Below are positions 1-6,601 of a stretch of 26,601 bases of DNA, in pieces (within the stretch, counting starts at the first letter, position 1; each line of letters opens with the position of its first letter). The DNA lies in NCBI GenBank assembly GCA_964600865.1, contig CAZRJP010000008.1:1-26601 (forward strand), read 5' to 3'. The translations under genes and the position numbers were made by a program. The DNA comes from WJLC01 sp964600865 (GTDB lineage: Archaea; Nanobdellota; Nanobdellia; Pacearchaeales; GW2011-AR1). The notes under the pieces were generated by a model. That model ran no database searches. It saw only the letters and a list, made by a program, of their open reading frames with translations, and had not been told where the DNA came from.

Positions 1-23
1 TGAAGCAAGAAGCCATTTCCTGA
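1..23 (+). CDS. tnpB: 3' end of a TnpB-type RNA-guided nuclease gene (partial)
   Basis: Only the last codons lie in the window. Read in the frame that starts at base 3 they give Lys-Gln-Glu-Ala-Ile-Ser and then TGA at 21-23; the two preceding bases (tg) fit a Met codon. A C-terminal Met-Lys-Gln-Glu-Ala is a familiar ending of archaeal TnpB proteins from IS200/IS605 elements, and a right-end hairpin follows at once, as expected. TnpB is a transposon-encoded nuclease guided by an RNA transcribed from this end of the element. The call rests on very few residues plus the hairpin, so it is moderate; the preceding sequence would settle it. Confidence 0.55.
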
Positions 24-55
24 ATTTCGTTAGAAATTAGGTAATGGTAGTTCAC
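1..55 (+). mobile_element. Right end of an IS200/IS605-type element, with hairpin
   Basis: Bases 13-47 form an imperfect hairpin: the arm ccatt-t-cctga pairs with the arm ending agg-t-aatgg, with one bulged A and a GTTA loop. It overlaps the tnpB stop codon and is followed by TTCAC at 51-55, a plausible cleavage motif. Elements of this family have no terminal inverted repeats; they end in such subterminal hairpins, recognised as single strands. The 3' end of the guide RNA scaffold of TnpB normally coincides with this right end, which would make the bases just after 55 the guide. The exact boundary is inferred. Confidence 0.5.
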
Positions 56-183
56 TACAAGAGTAGGAAAAATTAAATGTTCAGAAATTGACATCTTATA
101 ATAAAATTTTAACTGATAAGAAAAAATACAATTGTTCTCCATTCTGAAAAACAACAAGTTTCAAATATTGATGTATATAATTA

Positions 184-197
184 GATACATATGTATC
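184..197. repeat. 14-bp perfect palindrome downstream of the RelE-like gene
   Basis: The sequence gatacatatgtatc is perfectly self-complementary. It lies 24 bp after the stop codon of the minus-strand toxin gene, in an otherwise featureless A/T-rich stretch (56-221) with no gene. It could be a protein-binding site or a weak terminator stem; nothing more can be said. Confidence 0.4.
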
Positions 198-221
198 CAA
201 ATAGAAACAATAAAAATTAAG

Positions 222-551
222 TTAATACCTAAATCTTCTTTCATAATCTTTATGGCACATCCATTCAAGAATAATCGATAAAATTTGAACATCTCCATTA
301 ACAACTGAATAAATCAGTCTCCAACCTTTTGGCAAATCATATTTCCAAAGATTGTCTATCTTGTATTTTTTAATATAAATTTTTGGAATTAATTTCTTTT
401 GTATTTGAATTCCACAAAAGGCATTTTCTTCTAAATCATCCATAGCCCGATTAATCCATTTATACAACTTTTGATCTTCTGTTTTAGAATTCTTTAACTT
501 TTCTAAACTTTTCTTTACTTTTTCTTCAGCATATTTTATCTGCGATTTCAT
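222..551 (-). CDS. RelE/ParE-superfamily toxin-like protein
   Basis: A 109-residue basic protein. The N-terminal third is a Lys/Glu-rich helix pair. The C-terminal part (about residues 60-109) has the beta-strand series and the ending seen in RelE/YoeB-type mRNA interferases: Lys-Gly-Trp-Arg-Leu-Ile-Tyr, then a hydrophobic strand, then His-Lys-Asp-Tyr-Glu-Arg-Arg-Phe. Members of the family cleave ribosome-bound mRNA. Its ATG overlaps the stop codon of the upstream small gene by four bases (ATGA), so the two are translationally coupled as in a toxin-antitoxin operon. Unusually for RelE operons the partner is not an obvious AbrB or RHH antitoxin. The family call rests on sequence pattern only; toxicity is unproven. 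Confidence 0.65.
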   Translation of the reverse strand: MKSQIKYAEEKVKKSLEKLKNSKTEDQKLYKWINRAMDDLEENAFCGIQIQKKLIPKIYIKKYKIDNLWKYDLPKGWRLIYSVVNGDVQILSIILEWMCHKDYERRFRY

Positions 552-826
552 CTCGATAAATCAGGTCTGTTTATGTATTTTTGGGCTAGTGTAGGATTCC
601 AAATCCACGCGACATTTCCTTTTCTATCTTGTGCTATTTTTCCAGATTCTAAAAGATAATCAAATATTACACAGAATGTTTGGTAAATCATTTTTTTAGG
701 TAGAGCTTCCCAAAGGGCTTTCTTTTTATATTCTCCTGAGTTTTCTTTAATAAATTCTTCCACTCTCAGAATTGTATCTAATTGTGGATAATGCAAAATA
801 TTCCTTGATAATATTCCTTGTGGCAT
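548..826 (-). CDS. Small winged-helix-like protein, probable partner/antitoxin of the RelE-like toxin
   Basis: A 92-residue protein starting Met-Pro-Gln-Gly-Ile-Leu. The open frame continues 57 bases upstream to another ATG at 883. The 826 start is preferred because a TATA box (848-855) sits about 25 bp upstream, which would put a longer start codon outside the transcript. The middle reads as helix-turn-helix: residues 23-35 helix, then Lys-Lys-Lys-Ala-Leu-Trp-Glu-Ala-Leu-Pro, a second helix, and a hairpin wing near Gly-Lys-Ile-Ala-Gln-Asp-Arg-Lys-Gly. That suits DNA binding. The gene is first in an operon with the RelE-like gene, and a perfect inverted repeat covers its predicted transcription start, consistent with autorepression. 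The antitoxin role is inferred from position. Confidence 0.6.
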   Translation of the reverse strand: MPQGILSRNILHYPQLDTILRVEEFIKENSGEYKKKALWEALPKKMIYQTFCVIFDYLLESGKIAQDRKGNVAWIWNPTLAQKYINRPDLSR

Positions 827-828
827 GG

Positions 829-855
829 TTATACACACTTGTATAACTATATAAA
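829..855 (-). promoter_or_regulatory. Promoter with palindromic operator for the RelE-like operon
   Basis: Bases 848-855 (tatataaa on the plus strand) form an archaeal TATA box about 25 bp upstream of the start codon at 826. Bases 829-846 form a perfect inverted repeat with 7-bp arms (TTATACA/TGTATAA) around a 4-bp spacer, between the TATA box and the ATG. Binding there would block transcription initiation, which fits an autoregulated toxin-antitoxin operon with a leaderless mRNA. Confidence 0.6.
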
Positions 856-939
856 TCCTTTTGTTTTTAACGGGTCTGGGCAAAAGTCAAGGCGATAATG
901 GAAGATAATTTTTGAATTTAACTAAGATTTTTAAAAAAC

Positions 940-1031
940 AAAAAATCCCTCCACCAAGTCCTAAAAAATTAGAAATTTTTGGGAACTTCAAAACATCAGT
1001 TTTCTAAATTTTGAAGTATTCGAACTTGGGA
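940..1031 (-). pseudogene. Decayed, split copy of the tRNA-Tyr 3' end
   Basis: Two segments match the 3' half of the intact tRNA-Tyr that follows. Bases 940-958 are identical to 1099-1117 (19 bp: T-stem 3' strand, acceptor strand and the A-rich flank). Bases 1018-1031 are identical to 1118-1131 (T-loop and T-stem 5' strand). About 59 bp of foreign sequence with its own inverted repeats separates them. A further near-copy pair lies outside (911-938 against 1038-1065, two mismatches). The anticodon half is absent, so no functional tRNA can form. Together with 1267-1379, where only tRNA promoter elements are seen, this explains the 827-1379 region without a protein gene. Confidence 0.6.
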
Positions 1032-1104
1032 AATATATTTTGAATTTAACCAAGATTCTTAAAAAATAAAACAAGGGCATAAAGCTCCTGTGAAAAATAA
1101 AAAA

Positions 1105-1266
1105 TCCCTCCACCAAGATTCGAACTTGGGATCTCCCGGGTGCTGTTAGTATTAAGCATCCTTGAAATCTCTGACTTGTCAGGTTTCATAGTCATCCTAA
1201 ATGGAATCTCCACCCTAGATAATTACTATCTACAGCCAGGCGCTCTAACCGCTGAGCTATGGAGGG
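1105..1266 (-). tRNA. tRNA-Tyr (GTA) with an 89-nt archaeal intron
   Basis: Exon 1 (37 nt, 1266-1230) is the acceptor strand CCCTCCA, D-arm and anticodon stem CCTGG with loop CTGTAG. Exon 2 (36 nt, 1140-1105) supplies C38, CCGGG, a 5-nt variable loop, the T-arm with TTCGAAT, TGGAGGG and A73. The intron is 1141-1229, at the canonical 37/38 site. A textbook bulge-helix-bulge forms: anticodon stem, 3-nt bulge CAC, 4-bp helix CTGT/ACAG, 3-nt bulge AGA, then intron helix TAGTA/TACTA. The splicing endonuclease should therefore cut it. The intron also contains a CTGAC/GTCAG hairpin. TATA-like sequences lie at 1281-1288 and just upstream of the gene. CCA is not encoded. Confidence 0.93.
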
Positions 1267-1379
1267 ATTATAAATCCCCTATTATAAACTTGAAACAGAA
1301 ACACTAAGCCCCTGCACAAGCTTATTGTTTTAATATGGGTTCTTATCTTTTAAACGTTTTGATTTGGCTAATGTCCTAT

Positions 1380-1757
1380 CTATAATTTAATAACATTCAT
1401 CCCAAATTTTTTGTAAACTTTATCTGAACTTATTATTTTATCTTGTTTTTTGCAAGAACTCATTAACAAAGAATCAAAAATACTTGCTCCTTTTTCAATA
1501 TAATTACATGTTTTCAAAAAAACATCCCATGACATAGAATCCAATTTAGCAATTCTTGAGATATTAATTAAAACATTTTTAATTGGGATTTCTTCTCTCT
1601 TGCATACAATGATTAATTCAATAACTGTAAAAGGAGTAACCCAAATATCATTTTTATTTTTCTTGTAAATATCTATTGCCCTTTTCTTTAACCAATCAGA
1701 ATCTTTTATTAAAGCTAAAAAGAAATCACTATCTGCGTATTTTTTTAAATGTTTCAC
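1380..1757 (-). CDS. vapC: PIN-domain ribonuclease toxin (VapC family)
   Basis: A 125-residue PIN-domain protein. The acidic metal-binding residues are visible at the expected spacing: Asp9 in Ala-Asp-Ser-Asp-Phe, Glu47 in Thr-Val-Ile-Glu-Leu, Asp95 in Ile-Phe-Asp-Ser-Leu and Asp112 in Ser-Ser-Asp-Lys. PIN toxins are Mg-dependent endoribonucleases, often cutting tRNA or rRNA. The ATG lies 29 bases inside the upstream AbrB-type gene in another frame, giving tight translational coupling. Length and layout match archaeal VapC. Its RNA target cannot be read from the sequence. Confidence 0.85.
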   Translation of the reverse strand: MKHLKKYADSDFFLALIKDSDWLKKRAIDIYKKNKNDIWVTPFTVIELIIVCKREEIPIKNVLINISRIAKLDSMSWDVFLKTCNYIEKGASIFDSLLMSSCKKQDKIISSDKVYKKFGMNVIKL

Positions 1758-1983
1758 TTTTTAAGTCCTCTCTTGCTTGTTTTTTTAATTGTTTAACAGA
1801 CTTGTTTTTTAATTTTCCTTTTCCTAAATGACTTAGAGCTTTAATTGGATTATCTTCAACAGGTTCAAGAATTATGGCATCATTTACAACTTTCGCAATC
1901 ATTGTCTTAAATTGCAAATATTTTCTCATTTCCTCAGGGATATATATTCTTCCTTGTTTGTCAAAATTAACTACTTTTTCCAT
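1729..1983 (-). CDS. vapB: AbrB/SpoVT-type antitoxin (VapB-like)
   Basis: An 84-residue protein. The N-terminal half is a swapped-hairpin AbrB DNA-binding domain (Val-Asn-Phe-Asp-Lys-Gln-Gly-Arg-Ile-Tyr-Ile-Pro-Glu-Glu-Met-Arg at about residues 5-20). The C-terminal half is a charged, probably flexible Lys/Arg-rich segment that would wrap the toxin. It is the first gene of the pair and overlaps vapC by 29 bases. A TATA box about 25 bp upstream of its ATG, flanked by two 9-bp direct repeats, suggests leaderless, autorepressed transcription. Confidence 0.85.
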   Translation of the reverse strand: MEKVVNFDKQGRIYIPEEMRKYLQFKTMIAKVVNDAIILEPVEDNPIKALSHLGKGKLKNKSVKQLKKQAREDLKSETFKKIRR

Positions 1984-1995
1984 AATTAATAATAA

Positions 1996-2023
1996 TTTCC
2001 ATTATTTATATATTTTTCCATTA
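1996..2023 (-). promoter_or_regulatory. vapBC promoter with flanking direct repeats
   Basis: An AT-rich TATA element lies at about 2005-2014, some 25 bp before the vapB start codon. It is flanked by two identical 9-bp repeats (tttccatta at 1996-2004 and 2015-2023), spaced 19 bp apart, close to two helical turns. Such a pair is a plausible site for two VapB DNA-binding domains. Confidence 0.5.
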
Positions 2024-2075
2024 ATTGTAGAAAATAATTGTTCTAAATAAAATATTTAATTAATAACTAAACATC

Positions 2076-3443
2076 CTAATCTTTTTGTTCTGTCACAAAA
2101 AATGCCTTATTAGAAGTTGTTTCTTTAACTTTTCCATTTTTTTGATATATTGCAGTAGCTGAAGGCAATGCAAACTTACCCATAACTCCTATTTTTTTAG
2201 AATATATAACATAAGATAATGTTCTAACTTCTCCTGCTTCAAACTTTTCAAAATCCCATTCAATTAATCTTGCCTTTTTATTTATTCTTGATGGTTTTTC
2301 TCCTCCAAACTTTTTGTAAATTTTCATTAATGAAGGTAATTTATCTACAATATTTATTCTTTCAACATATTTTTTAGAGTGAACATGTAAGAAAACTTTT
2401 AATGCGAATTGTCCTCCTTTAGCTTTAACAAACTTTACTCTTTTTCTTATTTGAACATCTGTTGTTATTGCTTGTTTAACTAATACGACAATAACTGCTA
2501 TAAAGGCCATTATTAATAAAGGGTATAACCAATTTGTTTTAACCGTAACATCTAAACTCTTTCCTGGTCTTATCTCTTTATTCCATGTATAATAGACTGT
2601 TGTCCCTTCTCTTTTCACTACATCTGGCTCTGGTTCAAAACCAGTAAATAACCTTGAAATTATATTTTTCTTAACTACAACATCTGATGTTTGAATTGTA
2701 TTTCCTTGATTAATCTTTTTAATTATTTTAGTAGAAACAATCCATCCAAAATCTTCTTCAGTTGTTTCAACAATATCTTTTTCTGTAAATTTAATTATTC
2801 CTTCTGTTTCTGTTTTTTGTTCTCTATATTTGATTAATGCATCTAATGTATAAAATCCTGCAGTTAGGTCTTTAAACTGGTCTTTATCTAATTCAATTGT
2901 AAAATCTTTTCTTTTATTAGCATCTAAATCAAATTTTTCTGAAAATTCAAAGAAATTTGAAGAAAATTTAACATCTAGGTTTTCAAAATCTGTATTTTCT
3001 TTATTATGAATATAAACATCTAATGAATTTGAATCAGGGTCTAAATTCTCTGTTCCAACTTCAAAAGCATCTCCTAATTTTACTATTTTTAAAAGAATTT
3101 TTTCTTCTTGTTCCTCCCCACTTGAAGCTCTGATAAAATATTGAAAATTATAGTAATTTTTAACATCTAAATCATCTCTAGGGAATATTATTAATTGAAC
3201 TGTTTCTGTTTCTCCCTGACTTATTTCTACTTCTTCTGATTTAATTGTAAATCCAAGAAGATTATAAAATGTGAAAGTATCTGTATTTCCTTTATTTGTT
3301 ATTTCTAAATTAATTCTTGCAGGATGGTCTGAACCTTTGATAATAGTGTTTTGAGAATCAAGTTTATTTACAGTTAAATTAAGTGCTAAAACACTTGGTA
3401 TTAGTAAAATTATGAACAGTGTTAATAATAATGCTTTTTTCAT
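2076..3443 (-). CDS. Secreted, membrane-anchored protein of unknown function
   Basis: A 455-residue protein. Residues 1-21 are a clear Sec signal peptide: two lysines, a long Leu/Ile core, and likely cleavage after Ala-Leu-Ala or near residue 21. Residues about 22-300 are rich in beta strands with repeated Asn/Thr/Ser/Asp segments, suggesting Ig-like or CARDB-like extracellular domains. A single transmembrane helix lies at about 305-325 (Leu-Tyr-Pro-Leu-Leu-Ile-Met-Ala), followed by basic residues and a roughly 125-residue cytoplasmic domain. The topology is outside-domain, one helix, inside-domain. No enzyme motif is visible. A surface structural or adhesion role is possible but unproven. 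A TATA-like stretch precedes the start. Confidence 0.7.
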   Translation of the reverse strand: MKKALLLTLFIILLIPSVLALNLTVNKLDSQNTIIKGSDHPARINLEITNKGNTDTFTFYNLLGFTIKSEEVEISQGETETVQLIIFPRDDLDVKNYYNFQYFIRASSGEEQEEKILLKIVKLGDAFEVGTENLDPDSNSLDVYIHNKENTDFENLDVKFSSNFFEFSEKFDLDANKRKDFTIELDKDQFKDLTAGFYTLDALIKYREQKTETEGIIKFTEKDIVETTEEDFGWIVSTKIIKKINQGNTIQTSDVVVKKNIISRLFTGFEPEPDVVKREGTTVYYTWNKEIRPGKSLDVTVKTNWLYPLLIMAFIAVIVVLVKQAITTDVQIRKRVKFVKAKGGQFALKVFLHVHSKKYVERINIVDKLPSLMKIYKKFGGEKPSRINKKARLIEWDFEKFEAGEVRTLSYVIYSKKIGVMGKFALPSATAIYQKNGKVKETTSNKAFFVTEQKD

Positions 3444-3512
3444 AAAGAAAGATAAAAGGATTTATATTTAAGGATTTCGGTGATTTAAATGATCTAAAGA
3501 ATTATCTAATAT

Positions 3513-4016
3513 TTATCTTTTACCTTCTAAATCTAAATATGCTTTAACTTGTCCTAAAAATTCATCTGTTTTTCCTGCAAGTTTTTCTTCATATGCTTCA
3601 ACTCTTGAAGGAATAACCCATTTTTCATATATACTCCTTAAGAATTTTTGAAATGCATTTGATTCAAATTTTCCTTTATAATCTCTTAAAAGTATTCCTT
3701 TAACCTTAAGTTTTATTGAACCTTCATTTGTTTTTGTTTTTACTCCGTTTTTTTCAACTTCTACTTTTTTTAAACCAAGTATTTTATACTCTACTTTTAC
3801 TTGAAATTTAAAATAATCTGTTACTTCTTTAATTCCTACCCATTCAATATCAATATCTTTAGAATCTCCTTTTATTTTTTCAACATATTTTCCTTCTTCA
3901 ACAAACAATCCGAACTCTTCAGTTAACCAATCATAGCAAAATTGATAGAAATCAGAAAAATCAAATAATCCTTGGTATTTTACACTGCTTGAGTATATTG
4001 TTTCTTTTTCTGTCAT
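3513..4016 (-). CDS. Conserved-looking hypothetical protein
   Basis: A 167-residue soluble protein with no signal peptide or membrane segment. It begins with an aromatic-rich helix (Phe-Asp-Phe-Ser-Asp-Phe-Tyr-Gln-Phe-Cys-Tyr-Asp-Trp-Leu) and continues with alternating strands (Phe-Lys-Phe-Gln-Val-Lys-Val-Glu-Tyr-Lys) and a C-terminal helix pair. The helix-plus-antiparallel-sheet pattern would suit a helix-grip type fold, but I recognise no family. It lies between the CBS protein gene and the anchored membrane protein gene on the same strand, with intergenic gaps of about 65-70 bp, so co-expression is possible but not evident. Confidence 0.6.
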   Translation of the reverse strand: MTEKETIYSSSVKYQGLFDFSDFYQFCYDWLTEEFGLFVEEGKYVEKIKGDSKDIDIEWVGIKEVTDYFKFQVKVEYKILGLKKVEVEKNGVKTKTNEGSIKLKVKGILLRDYKGKFESNAFQKFLRSIYEKWVIPSRVEAYEEKLAGKTDEFLGQVKAYLDLEGKR

Positions 4017-4081
4017 AGCACTATTTTATATAATTATTTCACCCTTTTATAATAAAAATAGAGGAATATTCTTTAAATAGT

Positions 4082-4639
4082 TTATGAATTTTTGCAAGAA
4101 TCACAAATGAGCATTCCATTGTAATGTTCTAATAAATCTACGTTTCCACATTCTTCACAAATGCCTTCTACAAATTTTCTTTTTTTAGAACTTTCAATTC
4201 TCTTTATTTTTTCATCCCACTCTCTAATTTTATGGTATTCTTTCATTTCAGGGAATAAATCTGGATTGTAATTAAAGATATCTTTTAGTGTTATAATTCC
4301 AACTAATTCTCCATGATGAACTACTGGAAGTCTTGAATACCTCACTTTTTTTACTTTTTTGATAGCATATTCTAATGATTTTGAGGGAGAGATTGTTGCT
4401 ATCTTTTTTGGAGAGATATCAATTGCTTGTATGTTCTTTAAATCTTCAGGAGACTTTTTTATTATTGCCCATAATATATCTCTAGTTGAGATAATCCCTA
4501 CTAATCTTTTTCCATCTACTAATAATATACTCCCTGTTCTTTTCTTAACCATTACTTTGGCACAATCTAATAGATTTATTTCTGGGGAAGCTACAATAGG
4601 ATTTCTCGTCATTATGTCTGCCACAATTACTTTTTTCAT
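4082..4639 (-). CDS. CBS-domain-pair protein with C-terminal zinc ribbon
   Basis: A 185-residue protein. Two CBS motifs form one Bateman module: residues about 6-60 (Asp-Ile-Met-Thr-Arg-Asn-Pro through Gly-Ile-Ile-Ser-Thr-Arg-Asp-Ile) and about 70-128 (ending Gly-Ile-Ile-Thr-Leu-Lys-Asp-Ile). These bind adenine nucleotides in related proteins. A basic helix follows, then a zinc ribbon with Cys161, Cys164, Cys179 and Cys182. CBS plus zinc-ribbon proteins are common in archaea and are thought to be nucleotide-responsive regulators; the target here is unknown. The gene is divergent from the thermosome gene and has its own TATA box at about 4664-4671. Confidence 0.88.
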   Translation of the reverse strand: MKKVIVADIMTRNPIVASPEINLLDCAKVMVKKRTGSILLVDGKRLVGIISTRDILWAIIKKSPEDLKNIQAIDISPKKIATISPSKSLEYAIKKVKKVRYSRLPVVHHGELVGIITLKDIFNYNPDLFPEMKEYHKIREWDEKIKRIESSKKRKFVEGICEECGNVDLLEHYNGMLICDSCKNS

Positions 4640-4663
4640 AATTATTTATAGAAAGAAGAGATT

Positions 4664-4717
4664 ATAAATATTGTTTTAGAACTGAATGATGTTTTATATC
4701 ATAATAATCTTTAAATA
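4664..4717. promoter_or_regulatory. Divergent promoters of the CBS gene and the thermosome gene
   Basis: On the minus strand, bases 4664-4671 (tataaata on the plus strand) lie about 28 bp before the CBS start. On the plus strand, tttaaata at 4710-4717 lies about 25 bp before the thermosome ATG at 4739. Both spacings predict leaderless or nearly leaderless transcripts. Confidence 0.6.
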
Positions 4718-4738
4718 AGAAATTTAAGACCTAAATAT

Positions 4739-6403
4739 ATGGGAGAAAAACCAGTAGTTCTAATGCCTGAAGACATTCAAAGAGTTATGGGAAAAGATGC
4801 TCAAAGAAATAATATCTTAGCTGCAAGAATGGTTTCTGAAATGATTAAAACTACTTTAGGTCCTAAAGGCATGGATAAAATGCTTGTGAGTTCTAATGAT
4901 GATATTATTGTTACAAATGATGGGGTTACAATACTAGATGAAATGCAAATAGAACATCCTGCAGCAAAAATGATGGTAGAAATTGCTAAAACTCAAGAGT
5001 CTGAGGTTGGAGACGGAACAACAACAGCAGTTATGCTTGCTGGAAAGTTATTAGAAAATGCAGAGAAACTTTTAGACCAAAAAATACATCCTACAATTAT
5101 TACTAAAGGATATCAAATGGCTGCTGAAAAATGTCAAAAAATTCTAAAGGATATTTCTCTAAGGATAACTCCAGATGACGAATCAGTATTAAAACAAATT
5201 GCTATAACTGCTATGACTGGAAAAGGTGCTGAAGGGAATAAAGAAAAGTTTGCAAGCATTATTGTTAGTGCAGTAAAGCAAGTTGAAAATGCAAATAAAC
5301 TTAATTTAAATGATATAAAAATAGAGAAAATAAAAGGTGATGGCGTAGAGGATACTGAACTTGTTTCAGGAATAGTTTTAGATAAAGAAAAAATTTCCTC
5401 TGAAATGCCCTCTAAAATAGATGATGCAAAAATAGCATTGATTGATTTTCCAATTGAATTAAAAAATCCAGAAATTGACACTAAAATATCTGTTACAAGT
5501 CCAGAACAATTACAAAACTTTTTGAATAAAGAAGAAGAAACAATTAATTCTATGGTTAAAAAGATAAAAGCAACTGGAGCAAATGTTGTGTTTTGCCAAA
5601 AAGGAGTAGATGATTTTGCACAGTATTTATTTGCTAAGGATGGAATTTATGTTTGTAGAAGGATTGCTAGATCTGATATGGAAAAGATTGCAAAAGCAAC
5701 TAATGGAAAGATTGTAAGTAATATTAATGAATTAGACCCTTTTGAGATAGGTGATGCTAAAGTTGTAGAAGAGGTTACTCATGGTGAAGAAAATTTTACT
5801 TATGTAAAAGGATGCAAAAATCCAAAGGCATTGACCATTTTGATTCATGGAGGAAGTGAGCATGTTTTAGATGAAATTGAGAGGGCACTTAAAGATGGTT
5901 TAGGAGATGTAGCATCTTCATTAAAAACAAACCTTGTTGTTCCTGGAGGAGGTGCAGTAGAGATGGAGCTTTCAAAAAGATTAAGGGATTACTCACAAGG
6001 TTTAACAGGCAGAGAACAATTAGCAATAGAAGAGTTTGCTTCTGCATTAGAATTTATTCCTACAACACTCGCAGAAAACGCAGGATTAGATCCAATAGAT
6101 ATGTTAACAGAATTAAAAGCAAAACATGATTCTGGAGAGAAAAATTTTGGATTGAATTTATTTAAAAATAAAATTCAGAATGTTTTGGAATCAAAAATAA
6201 TTGAGCCAACTAAAATAAAAACACAGGCAATAAATTCTGCTTCAGAAGTTGCAATAATGATATTAAGAATTGATGATGTTATCGCTGCCTCAGGAAAAGC
6301 AGGTAGGAAAAGCATGCAAGGACTTTCTAAAAGACCTAATCCTGGGAATATGCAATCTTTAAGGGGAGGTATACCTCCGGGAATGATGGGAGGAAATTTT
6401 TAA
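4739..6403 (+). CDS. thsA: Thermosome subunit (group II chaperonin)
   Basis: A 554-residue chaperonin of normal length. Signature elements are visible in order: Thr-Leu-Gly-Pro-Lys-Gly-Met-Asp (about 39-46), Thr-Asn-Asp-Gly-Val-Thr-Ile (about 59-65), the ATPase motif Gly-Asp-Gly-Thr-Thr-Thr-Ala, the apical domain, the Gly-Gly-Gly hinge near Val-Pro-Gly-Gly-Gly-Ala-Val, and a flexible C-terminal tail ending Met-Met-Gly-Gly-Asn-Phe that projects into the cavity. It forms a double-ring ATP-dependent folding machine in the cytoplasm. No insertions or missing catalytic residues were seen. A TATA box about 25 bp before the ATG indicates leaderless transcription. The stop codon overlaps the start of a 59-residue ORF (TAATG). 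Confidence 0.97.
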   Translation: MGEKPVVLMPEDIQRVMGKDAQRNNILAARMVSEMIKTTLGPKGMDKMLVSSNDDIIVTNDGVTILDEMQIEHPAAKMMVEIAKTQESEVGDGTTTAVMLAGKLLENAEKLLDQKIHPTIITKGYQMAAEKCQKILKDISLRITPDDESVLKQIAITAMTGKGAEGNKEKFASIIVSAVKQVENANKLNLNDIKIEKIKGDGVEDTELVSGIVLDKEKISSEMPSKIDDAKIALIDFPIELKNPEIDTKISVTSPEQLQNFLNKEEETINSMVKKIKATGANVVFCQKGVDDFAQYLFAKDGIYVCRRIARSDMEKIAKATNGKIVSNINELDPFEIGDAKVVEEVTHGEENFTYVKGCKNPKALTILIHGGSEHVLDEIERALKDGLGDVASSLKTNLVVPGGGAVEMELSKRLRDYSQGLTGREQLAIEEFASALEFIPTTLAENAGLDPIDMLTELKAKHDSGEKNFGLNLFKNKIQNVLESKIIEPTKIKTQAINSASEVAIMILRIDDVIAASGKAGRKSMQGLSKRPNPGNMQSLRGGIPPGMMGGNF

Positions 6404-6582
6404 TGGAAGTAGAAGAGGAATTAATAAATATGAAATTAGGGGATTATCATATTTATTATAATTACAAACTTAAAAAGAGAGAAGAATTTGATAAGAACAA
6501 GGCAAGAGTTGATGACCTAAGACTTTTTTCAACAGATTATACATCACCTATCTCAGAAAAATATAACCCAGAAAGAGAATGA
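6403..6582 (+). CDS. 59-residue protein coupled to the thermosome gene
   Basis: A short frame from ATG 6403 to TGA 6580-6582 whose first base is the last base of the thermosome stop codon (TAATG). It encodes a highly charged, tyrosine-rich 59-residue protein with a central Lys/Arg/Glu helix and an ending Tyr-Asn-Pro-Glu-Arg-Glu. The coupling and the reading frame covering almost the whole gap to the next gene suggest it is real. No family is recognised. A small chaperonin-associated factor is conceivable, but nothing in the sequence shows that. Confidence 0.5.
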   Translation: MEVEEELINMKLGDYHIYYNYKLKKREEFDKNKARVDDLRLFSTDYTSPISEKYNPERE

Positions 6583-6601
6583 TTGAAGTTTATTAAAAAT
6601 A

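Noticed and set aside
827..883. N-terminal extension of the winged-helix-like gene to ATG 883
   Set aside because: The extension crosses the TATA box and operator palindrome, so it would not be transcribed from that promoter.
1141..1229. Box C/D guide RNA inside the tRNA-Tyr intron
   Set aside because: CTGA occurs, but no convincing C box (RTGATGA) with correct spacing was found.
5134..5481. Minus-strand open frame inside the thermosome gene, and similar antisense frames elsewhere (for example in nrdD, nrdR, the E2-like gene and the thiolase)
   Set aside because: These lie opposite strongly conserved genes, have odd composition, and lack promoters or start signals of their own.
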